Below are positions 13,001 to 22,192 of a stretch of 64,000 nt of DNA, piece after piece. The notes below the pieces were generated by a model. The model searched no databases and was not told where the DNA came from. It was given only the letters and a program-made list of their open reading frames with translations. How positions within the stretch are numbered: the first letter of the stretch is position 1; every line of letters begins with the position of its first letter. The position numbers and the translations under genes were made by a program. Source of the DNA: Mactra quadrangularis (taxonomy: Eukaryota; Mollusca; Bivalvia; Venerida; Mactridae); assembly GCA_025267735.1 (NCBI GenBank), contig CM046297.1, forward strand, positions 28,236,011 to 28,300,010, read 5' to 3'.

Positions 13001-16000
13001 CCTACCACTGGACCACTGCTCCTGTTTCAGAAAAAATTTTTTAAAGTGTATGTTCACTTTACAATGCAAAAAAAGCAACCAAGAATGCTCGTGATTTTAA
13101 ACCATTAAATAACTTCATTAAGATATTCTTCATGTCTATCTATGCTGTCAGTCAATGTTTCTTGTAGCAAATCAACATTGTAGATTGTTTTGTCAAAGAA
13201 CTGTATCTGCACCTAATTGAGATTTCGTGTAGTTTATCAATTTCATGTATTACTCCTTGAACAGTTTACTATTAATTAAAACAAGGAATTGAATCCAGTC
13301 AAGATTATAGATACATGTTCACTAATTGCCAACATAATTAAGTATTGGAATTTATGTTTTATTTGAATATCAATTACAATTTTAATGTTAAAATAAGGAC
13401 TAGACATTATCTGGAGATCAAATTTATCTAATTTTACTTGAGGTTGATATACGTTCGCTCGACCGTCTCAACGATGTAATTCAAAACTTTAAAGAGAGAG
13501 ACTTTTAAGATTTTTAAACATTAGTTATAAAAAAAGAACGCTATAAACAATAACATTGCCAAGAACCTGAGGGACTTCTGTCTTAAAACGAACAGTAACA
13601 AAACCCAGCAGCTAATGTGGGGCACCAAACTCACATTTGCTCTAACAGCTTCATGTTAGAACAATCAATAACAGATTGTCTTTGTGGGAAAAACACCATT
13701 CAGTCGACATTGGTGCGTTCAAACATACAAACATACAAAAACCAACATCTAAAGACCATAGATAGATAGATAGATTTATTTAGGTATTGGCAAAATACAA
13801 TGACATATGTAATTTAACAATAAAATATGATACTATAGTAATAAATAAATAAATATTAAGAGTTACATATACATACATGTATATATATAAAACCATGTCA
13901 TAAAATACCAGCACCAGGGTTAGCACAAAAAAGAGTGAACTCTTGTTTCCATTGTGGACCCTCATGTGGTAGTATGACACGGAGAGGCAACATTAATGTT
14001 TACAATAAAATCATGTTCACAGTAATCCTAAGGTATCATATCACAGAAAATTGAAACTATTTAATAAAGCGTCGCACATGTTACATAATAAAGTTTATCA
14101 CAAATGTACAAAGACAGAGATCTTAAAAATTGATAGACCAATACCTGGCTAGGAAAATAAATAAAAAACATTACTTATGTAGGAAATAATAAAAAGTTGA
14201 TGTGAAATTATATAAATATTTTATGAATTTTGCTTTAAGGAATATCAAGCATGTATAATTATAATGATTAGATACAACTCATGAAGCTGTTAGAGCAAAT
14301 GTGAGGTTGGTGCCCCATAATAGCTGGGTTTTGTTTCTGTTCGTTATAAACCACTTTCGTTATTGTTAAATGATGAGATATTTATATCTTAAGTCTCAAA
14401 TACTTAACACGGTGACAATACCACGTGACTGTGACATCACAGTTTGAACAGTTTGAAGAAGATTCTACAGGTCTTTAAAACTCTGAGTCAAGTCTGATTT
14501 GTTACAGTTTTATTCTTAAAACCGTATAGTTAAAACCTGTACTTGGTATAGCCACCGTATTAAGTAGAGAAGAAAAAGGGCTCTATATTAAGACCATTCC
14601 ACTCCATTTTTGATGGTCCTAAAAGTGTAACATTACTGTAGTGGTGGACTGAAACAGGTTATCTTATTTTTATAGTCACCTTTGCTGATACCTATATCGT
14701 TTTTGATAAGTTTTAACTGGTTTTAACGATTTGTCAACACAAACTTTTGTCATTTTATAGCTTCCAGCTCACCTAAACTGGCTTTTCTGTACCTTTTGTC
14801 TATAACTAGTGCTCATTTACAATTCCACAAGGCAGATAACTAACCTCCGTAGACAGATATCCTATAGACCGCTGTCGTATTGAATCTTTTATAGACGCTC
14901 CGAGAATCACGTCGAGATGACCTTTGTGTCGACCAATCAATGCGTAGCTTTCATCTAGACGAAATACTAATAATAGCATTTTGATTTCGTAATTTCTATT
15001 TCTAGACCGAGGTTTGCGAGCTATTTGACGATGGTGTTATTCACAGGCTGTGATTGGACAGCTCAATTCAAATTGCGTGACGTAGACGATGTAAACAAGT
15101 TACTAAACATAATGATTGCGTCATGAATATTATAATAAGAAAAGGTCACCTGATGACCTTCATAACGAAACAGCCAGATCTAAATTACCAAGTAGTCGAG
15201 CGGAGAATTTAAGATCAAGTTTTAATCAGATTGGGCATACAACGTATCCATATACCGTTTTAATGACCTGGTTTATATTTATGGCATGGATGAGACATGA
15301 ACTATCTCGTTAGTATTTGATATAAAAGTACCAGTTGTCTATTACTGGTTTAAAGTTACATATACATGTATATAAATAGTACATACTAGCCAAAGAAATC
15401 AATGTATCTGATACAGGCCTAGAAGTTGTCTCTAAGTCCCTATATCAAGTATAACACTCTCCATGAATAGTAGAAAAGGCATTCATCTGGTATGACTGTA
15501 AGACACTTTTAGCTCGACTTTTAGAAGAAATGTAATGCTCTCCTTCTCGCCCTAGCGTCGGCGTCGGTGTACGCATCTGCGTCCATATTTCTGCATAAAG
15601 TTTTTGTGCAGTAAAATAAATTTTACTATAACTTTTTTAATTCTTAATGTATCAACTTCAAACTTTAAATCTTTTATGTTCTTTATTATCAACCACATCT
15701 TATGTGACCAGGTTCATAACTCCAAATACATTTTCTCAGAATTATCTCCCCATGAACTTAGAATTTTCTTTAAAAAATATTTGTTTTTTACTGCAACTAC
15801 TGTTTTCTGTAGGTATCAATTTCAAACTTTAAATATGTTCCTTTTTTATCAATCACATCTCATGTGACAAGGTTCTGACTCCAATTTTTTGTTCAAATGT
15901 GTCCCGTGAACTTAATTTTTTCTTTAAAAAACATTATCTTTTACTTTAACTTCTTTATTTCTTAAGGTATCGTTTTCAAATATATAATTTTTTATTATGT

Positions 16001-19000
16001 TCCTTATCATCAACCACACCTCATGTGACAAATACTTACTTAGTCGAGCATGCTGTCTCTACTGACAGCTCTTGCTATGTCTGTTGTATACTAAATATAC
16101 AGATGTATCTTCATAAAGTGGCTTTAAGAAATATTAAGCATGTATAATTATAATGATTAGATACAGATTATGTTTTAGTGACCCTGATTTATTTTCTTAC
16201 CATGGTCGTCTTAATGAGAATTCAAAGGCTAATTATTGCCAACATTTTTATTTAGTTTCGTTTTGTATCAAAACCGCCATGCTATAAATAAAACGCCAAT
16301 AATTTTCTCACAGTGGTGAGATATCTAAACTAGACCCACGTGGGTCAGGTTCACAGATGCAGATCGATTGTTTAATTAATTTTTCGTTTACTACTACAGG
16401 GTAGCAATTACAAAATCTCAAAAAGGCGAGATTTTACGAGATTTCAGCTGTGTGATACGTGAAACCACGATATTAAATATTCTATCCACTCCTTGAATAT
16501 AATATTCTACCCACTCCTTAATACCTCACATAAAATTTATAATTATGATACAGGCAATTATAATAGAAGAAAAATATGTTTTATTCTTTGAACTACATAA
16601 AATGGCGAGTTTTGTGCGGATTTTATTACGCACATCACTAAGTGACGTCATTATAACAAATAGTGCGTATGTTGATATTTTCAAAAATGGAATGGTGAAA
16701 ATAAACATATAAGTATTTCTTTAAATAAAGAGGAGTGTTGGTATAGTCTTACAATATTAACCTGAGCTTGACCTTTATGCAAAAATATATTAAGCTCAGT
16801 ATTTACAGTCTAGTTTTGTCTTCGTTTGTAAATCACACTTCATCGGAAGTTTTCGGCAAATACTTTTACTTATTTTTTAATTTTGTTTTTTATAAAAATG
16901 AATACTTTGAAACCATGCTACAATATTGCGGACTTGCGTGTTTCCCCATAAACGAATGATGCCAAAATTAAAAGTTAAAATAACATGCCATGTTTATAAA
17001 ATTGATTTATAGGCACAAAGGTTATTATAAACACGTGTATAATCGTATACACGCAAACGGAAACTCATGATTTAATGTAAGTGAAGCACTTAATTATTAT
17101 AATAAGGTAATTCAAGCTCAGGTTAATATTGTCGGTTTATACTAGGGTAAACTCTTAGATTCAAATGTGTATGCGTGCCAAGAAACAGTGAGTAGACCGA
17201 CAGACCGTCACGATATGACTTGGGGAAAATAGTTGTGATGCGACGTAAAGCACCATTGGTAGCAATCCTTCGTTCCATAATACACACACTAAAAGTAGCG
17301 GTAACTGTAAAAGCTACCTGTTATTTTAATTAGTTTTTATTTAATATCACAGATAAAATGTACAGAAATAACCATCTGAGAAAATTAATTATACGTTTGT
17401 TACATGAACTTAACTATTGAATTTCCATCGTTTATTTTTATTAATTGTCTCATCCGCTACCTGTAGAGCATTGTCATATGTGCTAATTAAATACGCCACA
17501 GACGGTCGGCACTAATATATATATAGTATATACCTTATCATGACAATGGTAGTAAGTTTATCTGAGTTCTATAAGTGGCCACCTTCTGTACTATAGTCGA
17601 TGATAATTCACAAGGTTTTAACGCACGCGTAGCTAGGGCGTTGCTCTTTTGACTGATGCCACAACTTTTGCAAGCGTCAAAAGACGAAGCCGTTGTCCGA
17701 CCAATCCTACAGTCAACTTCATTTGACATTTGTATTAGTGTTTTACCTAATTTTTCACGTATGACATTTGTATCAATGTTAACACTCATATTTTCAAGTA
17801 TGACATTTGGATCATTGTTTACACTTATATTTTTAGGTATGACATTTATATCAGTTTTTACACTAATGTTTTCACGTATGGCATTTGTATCAGTGTTCAC
17901 ACTTTTGTTTTCAGGTATGGCATTTATATCAGTTTTCACACTTATATTTTCAGGTGTGACATTTATGCGTGGGTTCACACTAATATTTTAGGTATGACAT
18001 TTATACGAGGATTCACACTAATGTTTTCAGGTATGACATTTTTACCAGTGTTCACACTTATTTTTTCAGGTATGACATTTATACCAGTGTTCACACTTAT
18101 TTTTTCAGGTATGACATTTATACCAGTGTTCGCACTTATTTTTTCAGGTATGACATTTGTATCAGTGTTCACACTTATTTTGATATCACTGGATAGATTC
18201 TGGAGTGTAACATGGAGTTTAAATTACAGAAGATATCATACAAAGAAGAAATCTATCATAGCCATAGTAGCCATATGGTATGTATGATACTAAATTATTA
18301 TAGTTTTTTGTCGACATTGATATAAATTTATTTAATCCGACGTGCGTTCGAGGGCAACGTCATTTTTCAAGTAAGATTTATACCAGTGTTTACACTTATT
18401 TTTTCCACTAGTGACGTCACAGTGACACTGTTTGTCTAAAATTAAAAATTGAAAGTATATTTTTGGACAATACGCGAATTGATATCGTTTGTTGAATTCA
18501 GTTACGTTGTTAAACGTTAACGCCGCTGAAACGTAAAATTACGCTAACTAAAAGTAACAGTGGTCAAATATTAATTACTGAACGAAAATATTTGGCATTC
18601 GTCATGTTTTGTCTCCTTTTTAACCTATTGTTTTTTCAATACCTCGTGAGGCCATCTCTACTACTTTTACCACTAAATTCAACCAAACTATACATGTCCA
18701 GTTTCTTTTTGTAATGGTATAATATACAAGAATGAACGCTTTGACTGCATTTTGTCACTGTCGATTTTGTATCTACTCCAGGTTATTTATGTTGGCATTA
18801 TGGATACCACCATGGCTATTGGATAGGATAAGACACAGTCAACCTGGTGTATGTTACTGGGACCCTTCACTGAATGAAGAATTCGTGTATATTGTAGCCG
18901 TGCTGGGACATCATGGACCTTATTGCATCATTGTAGCATGTTACATACATATATGCTACTTTGTACATAAAAGGTCAAAGGTTGCTATGGAAACAGGGAT

Positions 19001-19472
19001 AATTAGGTCAACCATGCATGCATCAAGTATAACAACAACAAGAATCGACATCCTGCCAAGAAATGAAGCCAGTCATTCGAATACCACCACTGAAGTCGTC
19101 AGTTTTTCAAAACCTTCGAAACAAAACCAAATAGATGCGCCTCAAACCAGTAACGCTAGATTAAACGTACCACAAGCACAACGATATTCTAACTCCAATG
19201 CCGAAGTAGAATCTAGAGCCACACGTGAAAAAAGAATTTTTGTAACACTTACCTATATCCTGGTAGCTTATGGGATACTATGGTTACCGTTTCACATCGT
19301 GTTTGATATAAGTATTGTAGATCCGATGCGAGTACCAGAAAGTGTCTTAAACCTATCATTTTGGATGGCTTATTTTAACTCCACTATAAATCCAATCTTA
19401 TATAACTTTAGTAGTCCTGAATTTAAAAGAGTTTTTATACGAATGTTCCAGAAGATGAGATTTTGTAAATAA
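3748..19472 (+). CDS. Class A (rhodopsin-family) GPCR, muscarinic/histamine-like, three exons
   Basis: Joining 3748-4075, 18148-18277 and 18782-19472 gives a 382-residue receptor with continuous phases (1, then 2). Landmarks: N-glycosylation sequons at N8 and N12; N1.50 in GNVLVL (N46); D2.50 (D74); C101 paired with C177 in loop 2; aminergic D3.32 (D108); DRF at 125-127; W153 and W160-x-P of TM4, as in muscarinic receptors; P5.50 (P199) and Y5.58; REKR with E302; LWLPF in TM6; NSTINPILY in TM7. D3.32, the TM4 W-x6-W-x-P pattern and the TM7 W-x2-Y-x-NSTINP pattern point to a muscarinic/histamine-type receptor. Position 6.52 is His, not the muscarinic Asn, so the ligand is unknown. Loop 3 is about 85-95 residues. 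The plasma membrane is the expected site. Intron 1 is 14 kb and ends in a remarkable splice-site array. Confidence 0.9.
4592..4951 (+). repeat. MITE-like element, family 1 (copy 1)
   Basis: 360 bp in GPCR intron 1. The ends are inverted: TTTAAGGTACT...TTCACAGATTT on the left and its complement on the right. A full-length copy in the opposite orientation lies at 59833-60172. No coding capacity. Confidence 0.75.
5205..5345 (+). mobile_element. SINE family B, 3' fragment
   Basis: Holds the body and tail of the family seen intact at 48578-48875: GGTTAACCGCTAAACCC, then TGACCTATACAATGTGTTG, then ACGGCGTTAAAC. The tRNA-like head is missing. Confidence 0.7.
5515..6013. repeat. Inverted-repeat element (foldback/MITE)
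   Basis: The left end TCAGGGATTCTATATAACAG and the right end, whose complement is TCAGGGATTTTATATAACAG, define a roughly 500-bp element in intron 1 with imperfect terminal inverted repeats. There is no ORF. Confidence 0.65.
6014..7845. other. Intron 1 sequence with one short dispersed repeat
   Basis: AT-rich. The segment 6707-6850 (CTATTAAGACCACTTTTGTT and following) recurs at 40480-40615 in an inversin intron. I see no exon, RNA gene or other repeat in the rest. Confidence 0.5.
7846..8060. repeat. Diverged tandem repeat, about 3 units of 65 bp
   Basis: The phrase GGAGGCT...GAAGRCTTGGCTTTCCTAACT recurs three times with spacing of roughly 65 bp, each followed by an AT-rich section containing TTRCCTCA. 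The units are diverged. Confidence 0.65.
8061..9012. other. Intron 1 sequence with a poly(C) tract
   Basis: A run of 16 C lies at 8753-8768. Otherwise T-rich sequence with no recognisable exon or RNA gene. Confidence 0.5.
9061..9347 (+). mobile_element. SINE family A (copy 1)
   Basis: The head is tRNA-like: GTTGGCACAGTTGGTAACG resembles box A and GGGTTTGAATCCCACCC resembles box B. A CCTCCATTAATAAGATA body follows and then the tail TGTGTTGACACGGCGTTATA with an A-rich end. Non-autonomous; needs a LINE partner to move. Confidence 0.8.
9941..10228 (+). mobile_element. SINE family A (copy 2)
   Basis: The same element as the copy 880 bp upstream, carried along by the tandem duplication. The head has GGTTCAAATCCCACTCG and the tail TGTGTTGACTCGGTGTTAAA. 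Confidence 0.8.
10640..11000 (+). repeat. Dispersed repeat F (copy 1)
   Basis: Reads from AAAACCCGATCTAAAATTTT through TCAGGTGACCTTTTCTCAT, GTTTACATC and CGCAAACC to about 11000. An inverted copy is at 14880-15255 and a shorter one at 39775-40012. It runs across the end of the 880-bp duplication. No coding potential. Confidence 0.7.
11001..11504. other. Intron 1, nothing recognised
   Basis: AT-rich sequence. No repeat shared with the rest of the window and no exon-like stretch was seen. Confidence 0.4.
11505..11728 (-). mobile_element. SINE family D
   Basis: On the minus strand it opens with a tRNA-like head (GTAGTGGTTAGCATGTC, then GCGGGTTCGAGCCCGG) and ends with TGTGTTGAATAAGACGTTAA, a variant of the tail found in families A and B. 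The anticodon stem does not pair well, so I do not call it a working tRNA. Confidence 0.7.
12185..12418 (+). repeat. MITE-like element, family 5 (copy 1)
   Basis: Inverted ends of the type TTTTCACA...TCGTAAGTCAAAAGC and GACTTACGATTACTTTTTTC...GGTGCA. Related copies are at 33047-33310, 43196-43455 and 55409-55645. Confidence 0.7.
12742..13026 (-). mobile_element. SINE family C (copy 1)
   Basis: On the minus strand: head GGAGCAGTGGTCCAGTGGTA and GGGTTCGAATCCATCCAGG, then GCACTGCTAATTTCCTTGAG, a CACTCAACCTAGG section and a GTCGGCTGCAC end. Other copies lie at 22193, 36168, 46650 and 48215. Confidence 0.78.
13027..13582. other. Intron 1, nothing recognised
   Basis: AT-rich, with no exon or repeat identified. 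Confidence 0.4.
13583..14350. repeat. Foldback element with inverted ends of about 65 bp
   Basis: The left end (13587-13660: AACGAACAG..CAAAACCCAGC..TGGGGCACCAA..) and the right end (14280-14350) are inverted copies of each other, including GAAGCTGTTAGAGCAAATGTGAG. The interior holds a short GATA run near 13762 and AT-rich sequence without coding capacity. Confidence 0.75.
14735..14862 (-). mobile_element. SINE family A, fragment
   Basis: On the minus strand the body and tail are visible (reverse complement of TTGTCAACACAAA and of CTATAACTAGTGCTCA); the tRNA head is lost. Confidence 0.55.
14880..15255 (-). repeat. Dispersed repeat F (copy 2, inverted)
   Basis: Reverse complement of 10640-11000 across most of its length; for example GACCTTTGTGTCGACCAATC versus GATTGGTCGACATAAAGGTC. 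The inverted pair is about 3.9 kb apart within intron 1 and could form a long hairpin in the pre-mRNA. Confidence 0.75.
15511..16076. repeat. Dispersed element G (AGCTCGACTTTT...), copy 1
   Basis: Begins AGCTCGACTTTTAGAAGAA, has a GCGTCGGCGTC section and three internal subrepeats of the form TATCRWYTTCAAACTTTAAA...TTATCAWCCACATCTCATGTGACA, and ends AGTCGAGCATGCTGTCTC...TGACAGCTCT. Copies also lie at 27325-27831 and 56141-56530. Confidence 0.75.
16077..16740. other. Intron 1, little recognised
   Basis: A TATTAAGCATGTATAATTA segment at 16131-16166 repeats a piece near 14245. No exon or RNA gene seen. Confidence 0.4.
16741..17142. repeat. MITE, family 3 (copy 1)
   Basis: 402 bp with a perfect 21-bp inverted core: ATATTAACCTGAGCTTGA on the left and its complement on the right, plus partly matching outer bases down to TATA. 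A second copy at 61259-61647 shares ends and internal sequence. It lies in intron 1 and has no ORF. Confidence 0.82.
17143..17719. other. Intron 1, nothing recognised before the splice-site array
   Basis: AT-rich sequence with a short TATATATA stretch near 17516. No exon or transposon end was identified. Confidence 0.4.
17720..18147 (+). repeat. 39-bp tandem array built from the exon 2 splice junction
   Basis: Eleven units starting at 17720, 17759, 17798, 17837, 17876, 17915, 17954 (38 bp), 17992, 18031, 18070 and 18109, directly followed by exon 2 at 18148. A unit reads GTATGACATTTATACCAGTG, then TTCACACTTATTTTTTCAG, so each carries a pyrimidine tract and most an AG acceptor. The GTATGACATTT...CACTTATT part is the first 33 bp of exon 2. 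Units next to the exon are almost identical (18070 and 18109 units differ by one base) and the far ones are diverged. AG is present before units at 17837, 17915, 17954, 17992, 18031, 18070, 18109 and exon 2. Units from 17992 on are in frame with exon 2. Confidence 0.95.
18148..18277 (+). CDS. GPCR exon 2 (TM3 and loop 2 to TM4 start)
   Basis: Starts after TTTTTTCAG at 18147 and ends at TG/GTATGT. It supplies the rest of TM3, the DRF motif, the second intracellular loop and the start of TM4. This acceptor places D3.32 exactly 17 residues before D3.49, the invariant spacing, so it is the functional junction among eight near-identical AG/GT sites. Its first 33 bp closely match the 39-bp repeat upstream. 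Confidence 0.92.
18366..18406 (+). repeat. Detached, degenerate copy of the 39-bp unit in intron 2
   Basis: AAGATTTATACCAGTGTTTA followed by CACTTATTTTTTCC matches the unit but lacks part of GTATGACATTT and the terminal AG. It lies 89 bp beyond exon 2, showing that the sequence has also been copied to the other side of the exon. Confidence 0.75.
18782..19472 (+). CDS. GPCR exon 3 (TM4 to C-terminus)
   Basis: Begins after CTCCAG (AG at 18780-18781), completing the Trp codon W153, and reads through TM4, TM5, a polar loop 3 rich in Ser/Thr/Asn, TM6, TM7 and a short basic tail ending CK. The stop TAA is at 19470-19472. The ATG-led reading frame that starts at 18732 is intronic read-through and not a start. 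Confidence 0.92.
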
Positions 19473-19917
19473 GGAAGTGACGTACATGATACACCGGAAA
19501 TGACATACCGGAAGTAGTACACCAATATTTGTATATACATGTACATTGTATTTAGAACTTGTTAAACAAATGAAATATGAGCTGAACACAAGTGGTAGGA
19601 CGCGCTGTTTGGGAATTGATAGGTCAGAGATTTAACGCTCATCAGAGACGATTTACTTTTTCTGCGAGATTAGCATTCACGCAAAAAACATACAAAAAGG
19701 TTTATGAAACGACTTAAGGGATTTCGTCAAGAAAAACTTTTCTATTGAAATATTCTTTAAAACGTCATAAATTTCGGGTTTTATTTGCATATTTGAAGTA
19801 AATATATAAAAAAAATAAGTCATGAAACTTTTTATCGCAACGTAAGCAAACTATATAGGAAAATAATGATGAAGCAGCACCCAGGACTGTACGTGTTTAG
19901 GGTAAAATGGCTGACGT
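19473..19917. other. GPCR 3' flank
   Basis: Contains the 3' UTR. No canonical AATAAA was found in the first 300 bases; variant signals may be used. Nothing else is recognised. Confidence 0.35.
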
Positions 19918-20290
19918 AATTAGGGACTTTGACTTTTGACAGTTATCTTTCCCTGATAAAATCTGAAGCAATCCAATTGTTCAGTAGGTCCTTACAGTTG
20001 GAATCCTCGGGTTTTAACATTGAATTTCTATGTAAGGATAACAAAATATTTTATCGAATATCTTTCTTAGTAATTAAGATATAAACAAAAGTAATGAAAT
20101 TTAAATATTTCTTACCCTGAAAATACTTAGCTAGAATTTCAAACAAATTAAATGATTTGCAAAAAATTATTTAAGATTAATTTTGCCAAATTGACATTGA
20201 AAAGTAAGTGTTAAGTCCGAGTAATCCAACTAATTGGACCTACCTATTTGAAGAGTATACAAGGGGAAAAACTGACTAACGTCTCTTATT
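19918..20290. repeat. MITE, family 4 (copy 1)
   Basis: About 373 bp, from TTAGGGACTTT...CAGTTAT to GAAAAACTGACTAAC..TCTTATT. The interior repeats the phrase GTAGGTCC..TTGGA..CTCRGATTTTA near each end in inverted orientation. Copies are at 37951-38320 and 52968-53336. Confidence 0.82.
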
Positions 20291-20513
20291 ACAGTCGCAA
20301 TGGCGACATCTGACTTACATGTTTCCCATTGACATTTACAATTGCTTACATTTAATGAAATGTGACACTATATTGGTTATGTATATATATATATATTTTA
20401 AGTAAAGACGAAAGCTATGGCCTTGATATAAAATATCCTCAAATATTTCATGGATAAATGTAATTTTGAGAGAGAGAATGATCATTCATATCACTCGTTG
20501 TTTTATCATACAG

Positions 20514-21059
20514 TTCTCACCAAAGTTTGAACATTCTCACTAGGAAATCTTCTACATTCAGTACTCACCAAAAGTTTGAACATTCTCACTAGGAAATCTT
20601 CTACATACAGTACTCACCAAAAGTTTGAACATTCTCACTAGGAAATCTTCTACATACAGTACTCACCAAAGTTTGAACATTCTCACTAGGAAATCTTCTA
20701 CATACAGTACTCACCAAAAGTTTGGAGACATTTTCACTTTGAAAGCTTCTACATACAGTACTCACCAAAAGTTTGGAGACTTCACTACGAAAGCTTCTAC
20801 ATACAGTACTCACCAAAAGTTTGGAGACATTCTCACTACGAAAGCTTCTACATACAGTACTCACCAAAAGTTTGGAGACATTTTCACTACGAAAGCTTCT
20901 ACATACGGTACTTACCAAAAGTTTGGAGACAATTTTACTACGAAAGTTTCTACATACAGTACTCACCAAAAGTTTGGAGACATTTTCACTACGAAAGCTT
21001 CTACATGCAGTACTCACCAAAAGTTTGGAGACATTTTCAGTATGAAAGCTTCTACATAG
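20514..21059. repeat. Minisatellite of 11 units, 48-51 bp each
   Basis: Consensus TACTCACCAAAAGTTTGGAG, ACATTTTCACTACGAAAGCT, TCTACATACAG. The first four units form a subfamily (GAACATTCTCACTAGGAAATC) and the next seven another (GGAGACATTTTCACTACGAAAGC). On the minus strand nearly every unit contains TTTTGGTGAGTA, a near-perfect splice donor. Unit length is near a multiple of three, which is why long open frames appear on both strands; I do not regard them as genes. Confidence 0.9.
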
Positions 21060-21267
21060 GTGTTACCAAAAAGTGATTATCGTTTATTTTGAAATGCTTT
21101 TTAGTTTCGCTTATTTATTTGTTATGATACTATTTGTAGTTGAGACTACCAAAGAAGCGACAAATCTACAATAAGTATAGAAAAGAATTATAAAAAAACT
21201 TGGTTTTGGAGGCTTCAAGACACATTAAGGTGACGCATTCACGAAATTTGTTTTCATTTTTTTACCA

Positions 21268-21840
21268 ACCATGTTAAATATATCAAATTTTATTTGCTTC
21301 TAAACTTAAAGACATTTTCACACCGTTCTGGGTAAGGGAGGTAATTTGTAGCAGAGGTATAATACGGCACTTGTACTCCCTTGCCTTCAAGCTAGCTTTT
21401 ATGGTGACGTGGTAGAGTGTCCGCGTACGACTCGAGAGGTCGTGGGTTCGAATCTCAGTTCGGACCAATGGATTTTTACCAGGTTACATTGGCGCCCAAC
21501 GTAAATAATCCACTAGGAAATGTATGATTGCACCCTTAGATAGTCCCACAGACAATCAAGCTCCAAGAATTCGAGGACGAATTCTGTTAATGAGGGTATG
21601 TGTGTAGCAGAGGTATAAACCATGTTAAATATATCAAATTTTATTTGCTTCTAAACTTAAAGACATTTTCACACCGTTCTGGGTAAGGGAGGTAATTTGT
21701 AGAAGAGGTATAATACGACACTTGTACTCCCTTGCCTTCAAGCTAGCTTTTATGGCTAGAGTGGTAGAGTGTCCGCGTTCGACTCGAGAGGTCATGGGTT
21801 CGAATCTCAGTTCGGACCAATGGATTTTTACCGGGTTACA
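21268..21840 (+). repeat. 351-bp tandem duplication carrying a tRNA-like sequence
   Basis: The block starting ACCATGTTAAATATATCAAA at 21268 recurs at 21619 and runs to the ACCRGGTTACA motif (21480 and 21830). Each copy has a tRNA-like element, GTGGTAGAGTGTCCGCGT, ACTCGAGAGGTC, then GGGTTCGAATCTCAG (21405-21467 and 21755-21820). The cloverleaf is not complete, so these look like SINE heads. Confidence 0.75.
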
Positions 21841-22192
21841 AATTCAAATTGAATAGCTTAAGTTCGAGTCCCGGTTTTTAACAAACTGCAACACAGTGGT
21901 CTCCCAAAGCCATATGCGGGCTGATAGATGATGTCAAGCGGGTCGATAGGTTATGCCATGAGGATGGCATAACGGATTTTCACCCGGTGACGTGACATTA
22001 GGCTATATAGATAACAAATCACGTGAGTAATAATAATAAAAACTGTAACATTAAATCTTGAGTGTTTAGACTAATATGTGAAAATGAGAATTACACAAAA
22101 CTGGTTGCTTTTAATCCCTGTAATAAACACAATCATCATATTTTTTGTTGTTTTTCTGTTGTTTTTATATCTATCCTGTCTTAGAAGCAGCT

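Noticed and set aside
17538..18172. Minus-strand frames with 13-residue periodicity (NVIPE.ISVNT)
   Set aside because: Mirror image of the 39-bp array; plus-strand exon evidence explains the sequence, and a multiple-of-three unit keeps both strands open.
18732..18781. Alternative start ATG upstream of GPCR exon 3
   Set aside because: Intronic; the in-frame acceptor at 18781 joins exon 2 with correct phase and TM4 continuity.
20601..21059. 17-residue-repeat proteins on both strands
   Set aside because: Minisatellite frames; no start context or domain, and unit length varies (48, 49, 51 bp).
17720..21059. CRISPR-like look of regular repeats
   Set aside because: The units are contiguous with no unique spacers, in a eukaryotic gene context.
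21405..21467. tRNA gene
   Set aside because: Box B is good but the acceptor and anticodon stems do not pair, and the sequence is part of a duplicated SINE-like block.
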